Below, one piece after another: positions 6,649 to 8,853 of a stretch of DNA of 8,853 nt. The notes below the pieces were generated by a model that searched no databases, was not told the origin of the DNA, and saw nothing but the letters and a program-made list of their open reading frames with translations. The stretch is from Azoarcus sp. (GTDB lineage: Bacteria; Pseudomonadota; Gammaproteobacteria; Burkholderiales; Rhodocyclaceae), in contig JAIRLA010000136.1 of the NCBI GenBank assembly GCA_031259795.1, positions 1 through 8,853 of the forward strand, given 5' to 3'. A program made the position numbers and the translations under genes. The stretch's first letter is position 1, and the number at the start of each line of letters is the position of its first letter.

Positions 6649-7014
6649 TCATTGCATACTGACCTTTTTCTTGAGTTCCTCGGCCAGGGCGATGGCCTCA
6701 TCGGCGGTCTTGCCGTCCAGTCTTTCCCGCGCCCTTTTCTGGACTTCCTTCAACGCCTCCACGGTTCCCTGATTCAAGGCCGCGGCCGGCAGCTCGCCAA
6801 CGCCCGCATTCATGATGACGTGCATGGCCTCGCCGAATGCTCTCTTTTTGTCTTCGGGAAGAGATTCCATGACTTTTTGCGCCGATTTTTGCAGGGCCTG
6901 CTCGGAAGAGCCGTCCAGCAGCTTCGTGCCATCGCCGCACGCGGCCAGGGCCGCGGCGAAAACAACGCACGACAACGCGGCGCCAAGCCCCCTGAATTTA
7001 TTCAACATCACCAT
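6649..7014 (-). CDS. small lipoprotein, DUF6694-like
   Basis: A 121-residue predicted lipoprotein. The N-terminus has a short basic part, a hydrophobic stretch (9-25) and lipobox LAAC (23-26), so cleavage before Cys26 with lipid attachment is expected; Gly27 and Asp28 follow, without Asp at +2, which favours outer-membrane sorting. The mature part has LLDGSSEQALQKSAQKV (32-48) and LDGKTADEAIALAEELK near the end, the paired LDGSS/LDGKT pattern I associate with DUF6694 lipoproteins of unknown function. It is mostly helical with many charged residues. Start at 7014 is supported by GGAG six bases upstream. Transcribed with its own upstream region; the PHP gene follows after 76 bases but has a promoter of its own. 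Confidence 0.75.
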   Translation of the reverse strand: MVMLNKFRGLGAALSCVVFAAALAACGDGTKLLDGSSEQALQKSAQKVMESLPEDKKRAFGEAMHVIMNAGVGELPAAALNQGTVEALKEVQKRARERLDGKTADEAIALAEELKKKVSMQ

Positions 7015-7336
7015 GATTTTCTCCGGGGAAAAGTTTTACGTTTTACGAAAAACCAGGACGAATCAGAAACCCTCCCGGCAACACCGGCAGGTATACGCAT
7101 ACTCCCCGCGCAAAAGGCAAACGTCAAGTCAGCATCGAAGCCATTTCTTCCCCGCGAACGGCCCGCGATTTCCGGAACATGGCGCCATCGGGCGCGGCAC
7201 GAATCCTTTTCAGGGTTGGCGTGCGGGAAGTGTATGCTTGTGGCCCGGCCGGGCGGGGATCGAGGATGGCCCCCCGATCATGAAACCGCATGAAACGAAT
7301 AGACAAGAATAGACAATATAAGCGAATAGACAATAT
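7015..7336. other. divergent intergenic region
   Basis: Separates the minus-strand lipoprotein gene from the plus-strand gene at 7337. For the lipoprotein, a TTGACG-like -35 (7122-7127, minus) is visible, but the nearest -10 candidate (TATGCG, 7096-7101) has a 20-base spacer, so this pair is weak. For the plus strand, the TATAAG at 7317-7322 is a possible -10 without a clear -35. The last 60 bases carry short direct repeats. No RNA gene or terminator is apparent. Confidence 0.5.
7297..7333 (+). repeat. triple GAATAGACAA repeat at the start codon of the gene at 7337
   Basis: GAATAGACAA occurs at 7297-7306, 7307-7316 (directly abutting) and 7324-7333. Copies two and three share the longer GAATAGACAATATA (7307-7320 and 7324-7337), so the last copy runs into the ATG. 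Just upstream CATGAAAC is also repeated with a 10-base period (7279-7286, 7289-7296). No Shine-Dalgarno fits between the repeat and the ATG. Confidence 0.85.
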
Positions 7337-8107
7337 ATGAGCACCCCCATCGACATTTCCGAACGCGCCGGCGTGCGTTACCTGCATTTCGGTTCCAACT
7401 GGGTCCAGGGCGCGATGCGCATCCGCCAGCCCGAGGCGCTCGAACTTGCCTACACCCGCGAGATGATGGCCGGGCTGCTGCTGCGCGACGGACTCGCCAG
7501 TGACGGCGGAACATGGCCGCGGCGGGTGCTGATGATCGGGCTGGGCGCGGCCTCGCTCGCCAAGTTCGTCCATCGCCACTGTCCGCAAAGCCGCATCGAC
7601 GTGGTCGAAACCGAGCCGGAAGTCGTGGCGGCGGCGCGCCAATTTTTCTGCCTGCCGCAAGAAAGCGCGCGCTTCGCCATTCATCTCGACGATGGCGCGC
7701 GCTTCATGCTCACGGGAACGGATCGCTACGACTACGTTTTCGTTGATGGCTACGACGACAAGGCGCGCACGGGGGCGCTGGATACGCTGCCCTTCCACCA
7801 GGCCCTGCGCGCGAGGCTCTCCGCCGACGGGCTGGCGGCATTCAATTTGCTTGGGCAAATGCGGGGCCACGAGGCCAGCGTACAACGCATTTTCACCGCC
7901 TTCGATGGACGGGCGGCGGTCTTCCCTTCCTGCGACAGCGGCAACGTCATCGCCTTTGCCGCGGCGGGAACGGCGATTTTGCGCCCGCTTGCCGAATTGC
8001 GCGCGCGCGCCGCGATACTCAAGGCCGAAACAGGACTCGACCTCGCATCCGCCATCAGCAATCTGGAAGCCACCGGCGCCCTGCCCGGCGGCGCGCTCGT
8101 CCTGTAG
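7337..8107 (+). CDS. spermidine-synthase-like protein (class I SAM-methyltransferase fold)
   Basis: The 256-residue product has the core of the spermidine synthase family: LMIGLGAASLAKF (65-77) as the nucleotide-binding glycine loop, VVETEPEVVAAAR (89-101) with the acidic residue that binds the ribose, LDDGARFM (117-124), and YDYVFVDGYDDKARTG (131-146) in place of the usual D-(S/T)-x-D-P catalytic segment. LPFHQALRARLSADGL and PSCDSGNVIAFA follow. Because the GGGDG loop and the DP-containing substrate loop of true spermidine synthases are not kept, I would not assume polyamine synthesis; a methyltransferase or aminopropyltransferase-like role on another substrate is possible. The upstream frame has a stop at 7319-7321, so ATG 7337 is the first possible start. 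Good Shine-Dalgarno is absent. It is followed by nqrM after 98 bases. Confidence 0.8.
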   Translation: MSTPIDISERAGVRYLHFGSNWVQGAMRIRQPEALELAYTREMMAGLLLRDGLASDGGTWPRRVLMIGLGAASLAKFVHRHCPQSRIDVVETEPEVVAAARQFFCLPQESARFAIHLDDGARFMLTGTDRYDYVFVDGYDDKARTGALDTLPFHQALRARLSADGLAAFNLLGQMRGHEASVQRIFTAFDGRAAVFPSCDSGNVIAFAAAGTAILRPLAELRARAAILKAETGLDLASAISNLEATGALPGGALVL

Positions 8108-8133
8108 TCCGCCTCGCCAGCGCGCCCTCCTTT

Positions 8134-8139
8134 GATAAT
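8134..8139 (+). promoter_or_regulatory. possible -10 element for nqrM
   Basis: GATAAT matches TATAAT at five of six positions and sits in the gap between the two plus-strand genes; it would give a leader of about 60 bases. No -35 is evident at the right distance, so co-transcription with the gene at 7337 is equally possible. Confidence 0.25.
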
Positions 8140-8205
8140 GTCCGCCCGCGCGGTATCGTCGACACGTCCGCCTTCCCCTTCTCCTTTCCCCACGGAAAAG
8201 CCGTC

Positions 8206-8433
8206 ATGAGCGCCTTCATCGTTACCTTCGCCGTCATTCTCGCCGTCATCGCCATCATGGCCATCGGCGTCATTTTCGGACGCCGCCCGATTGCCGGCAG
8301 TTGCGGCGGCCTGGCCCGGCTTGGCCTAGAATGCGATTGCGATAAACCCTGCCCGAAAAAACTCGCCCGCCTGCAAGCGGAAAAGACGCGGGCCGAAACC
8401 GGTCAGGCGCCCGCAACGCAGGAAGAAGACTGA
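8206..8433 (+). CDS. nqrM: NqrM, maturation factor of Na+-translocating NADH:quinone reductase
   Basis: Small membrane protein needed to build active Na+-NQR, thought to deliver iron to the membrane-buried Cys-Fe centre of NqrD/NqrE. The 75-residue product has one N-terminal membrane segment (4-23), then GVIFGRRPIAGSCGG (21-35) and CDCDKPC (43-49); the four cysteines at 33, 43, 45 and 49 are the family hallmark (formerly DUF539). The C-terminal tail is charged. GGAAAAG lies just upstream of the ATG as a ribosome site. Family members are about 70-80 residues and often lie next to nqrF or apbE; here no nqr gene is in view, and the flanks are an unrelated gene and repeats. The gene implies an nqr operon elsewhere in the genome. 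Confidence 0.93.
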   Translation: MSAFIVTFAVILAVIAIMAIGVIFGRRPIAGSCGGLARLGLECDCDKPCPKKLARLQAEKTRAETGQAPATQEED

Positions 8434-8466
8434 ACCGCGGCGCCCCGTCCGGATTCCCACGGCTGG

Positions 8467-8525
8467 AAAAAAAGGGGGGTGGAAGAAATGGGGCGCTTGT
8501 TCATTCTCCACCGCCAAGAAATCAG
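8467..8525 (+). repeat. associated repeat module C, diverged copy 2
   Basis: Starts with an A-run then GGGGGG, GGAAG, GCGC, and ends CTCCACCGCCAAGAAATCAG, matching the central part of the modules at 557-658 and 8732-8835, but lacks the CGTCGCTGCGCTCCGCATGG end. It runs straight into an inverted hairpin (8526-8540, CGGCGC-TTC-GCGCCG). Confidence 0.6.
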
Positions 8526-8540
8526 CGGCGCTTCGCGCCG
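8526..8540. repeat. hairpin CGGCGC-TTC-GCGCCG
   Basis: Perfect six-base stem with a three-base loop, the same hairpin that ends composite copies at 364-378, 844-858 and 8732-8746 (variant at 557-571). It is the first strong hairpin after nqrM (93 bases past the stop) and has no T-run. Confidence 0.75.
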
Positions 8541-8555
8541 GATGGTTGGCTCCCC

Positions 8556-8746
8556 CCCTCTCCCGGCCTTCGGCCACCCTCTCCCCCCTGCGGGGGGCGA
8601 GGGGAATCCATCGGGAGAATTCGCCATTGCGAACCGCCCCCTCGTCATTGCGAGGAGCTCGTCGCCGCGACAGTCCTCCCCCCTCGTCATTGCGAGGCGC
8701 GCATCGACGTGGCAATCCAGCGCGTTCCACCCGGCGCGAAGCGCCG
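8556..8746 (+). repeat. composite dispersed repeat, copy R
   Basis: Same order as copies L and M: CCCTCTCCC-type block (8556-8604); CATCGGGAGAA segment; CATTGCGA units starting near 8624, 8646 and 8688; GGCAATCCAG at 8711-8720; and the hairpin at 8732-8746. The spacer between the second and third unit is longer (about 42 bases), as if a unit had decayed. Confidence 0.8.
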
Positions 8747-8835
8747 CTGAGTAAAAAAGGGGGAAAAGGAACGAAACGCTCGTCCTCCCCGCCACCGCCA
8801 AGAAAACGGCGTCGCTGCGCTCCGCATGGAACGAA
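8732..8835 (+). repeat. associated repeat module C, copy 3
   Basis: Starts with the hairpin shared with copy R, then CTGAGTAAAAAAGGGGG, and ends CGTCGCTGCGCTCCGCATGG followed by AACGAA. It is a direct repeat of 557-658 at a distance of 8175 bases. Confidence 0.8.
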
Positions 8836-8853
8836 CTGGATTGCCGCGTCGAT
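8836..8853 (-). repeat. start of another CATTGCGA/GGCAATCC element at the right edge
   Basis: CTGGATTGCCGCGTCGAT matches 390-407 of copy L with one difference, including the preceding AACGAA. The element would continue beyond the window in minus orientation. Confidence 0.65.

Noticed and set aside
5070..6662. 530-codon plus-strand open frame opposite yciO and the PHP gene
   Set aside because: Antisense shadow; YciO and PHP motifs on the minus strand are unambiguous.
7216..7238. Promoter TTGGCG...TATGCT for the gene at 7337
   Set aside because: The spacer is only 11 bases, too short for sigma-70.
7124..7885. 253-codon minus-strand frame opposite the spermidine-synthase-like gene
   Set aside because: Shadow of the plus-strand gene; no start signals or domain pattern.

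Overview
The window is GC-rich proteobacterial chromosome. Gene content (scpA-scpB-rluB, yciO, RNase AM-like PHP protein, NqrM) fits a betaproteobacterium; this assignment is inference, as no rRNA or marker phylogeny is available.

Layout. Positions 1-137 (minus) hold the first 45 codons of a glucose-1-phosphate cytidylyltransferase gene (rfbF) running off the left edge. Positions 138-885 are non-coding: an AT-rich, palindrome-containing upstream region for rfbF, then a dense cluster of composite dispersed repeats (about 325-866). From 886 to 7014 seven genes lie on the minus strand; in transcription order they are a small lipoprotein (DUF6694-like), a PHP phosphoesterase (RNase AM/YciV family), yciO, a site-2-protease-type M50 membrane peptidase, scpA, scpB and rluB, followed by an eighth, rlmJ. 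A strong-looking intrinsic terminator sits between the PHP gene and yciO, so yciO-M50-scpA-scpB-rluB-rlmJ is probably one operon separate from the PHP gene. After a divergent spacer (7015-7336), two plus-strand genes follow: a spermidine-synthase-fold protein (7337-8107) and nqrM (8206-8433). Positions 8434-8853 are again composite repeat.

How the genes fit together. The minus-strand block combines condensin partners (ScpA/ScpB) with several RNA-directed enzymes: RNase AM-like exonuclease/phosphatase, a YrdC-fold YciO protein, 23S pseudouridine synthase RluB and 23S m6A methyltransferase RlmJ. NqrM is the maturation factor for Na+-translocating NADH:quinone reductase, so the organism should carry nqrABCDEF elsewhere.

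I found no defence locus, transposase, CRISPR, prophage or evident new enzymatic system. The least ordinary material is non-coding: a composite repeat present as three copies, built of a hairpin, a small array of CATTGCGA-type units and a CCCTCTCCC-type palindrome, plus an associated module; a triple GAATAGACAA repeat directly before the start codon of the gene at 7337; and a promoter that would give the PHP gene a leaderless mRNA.
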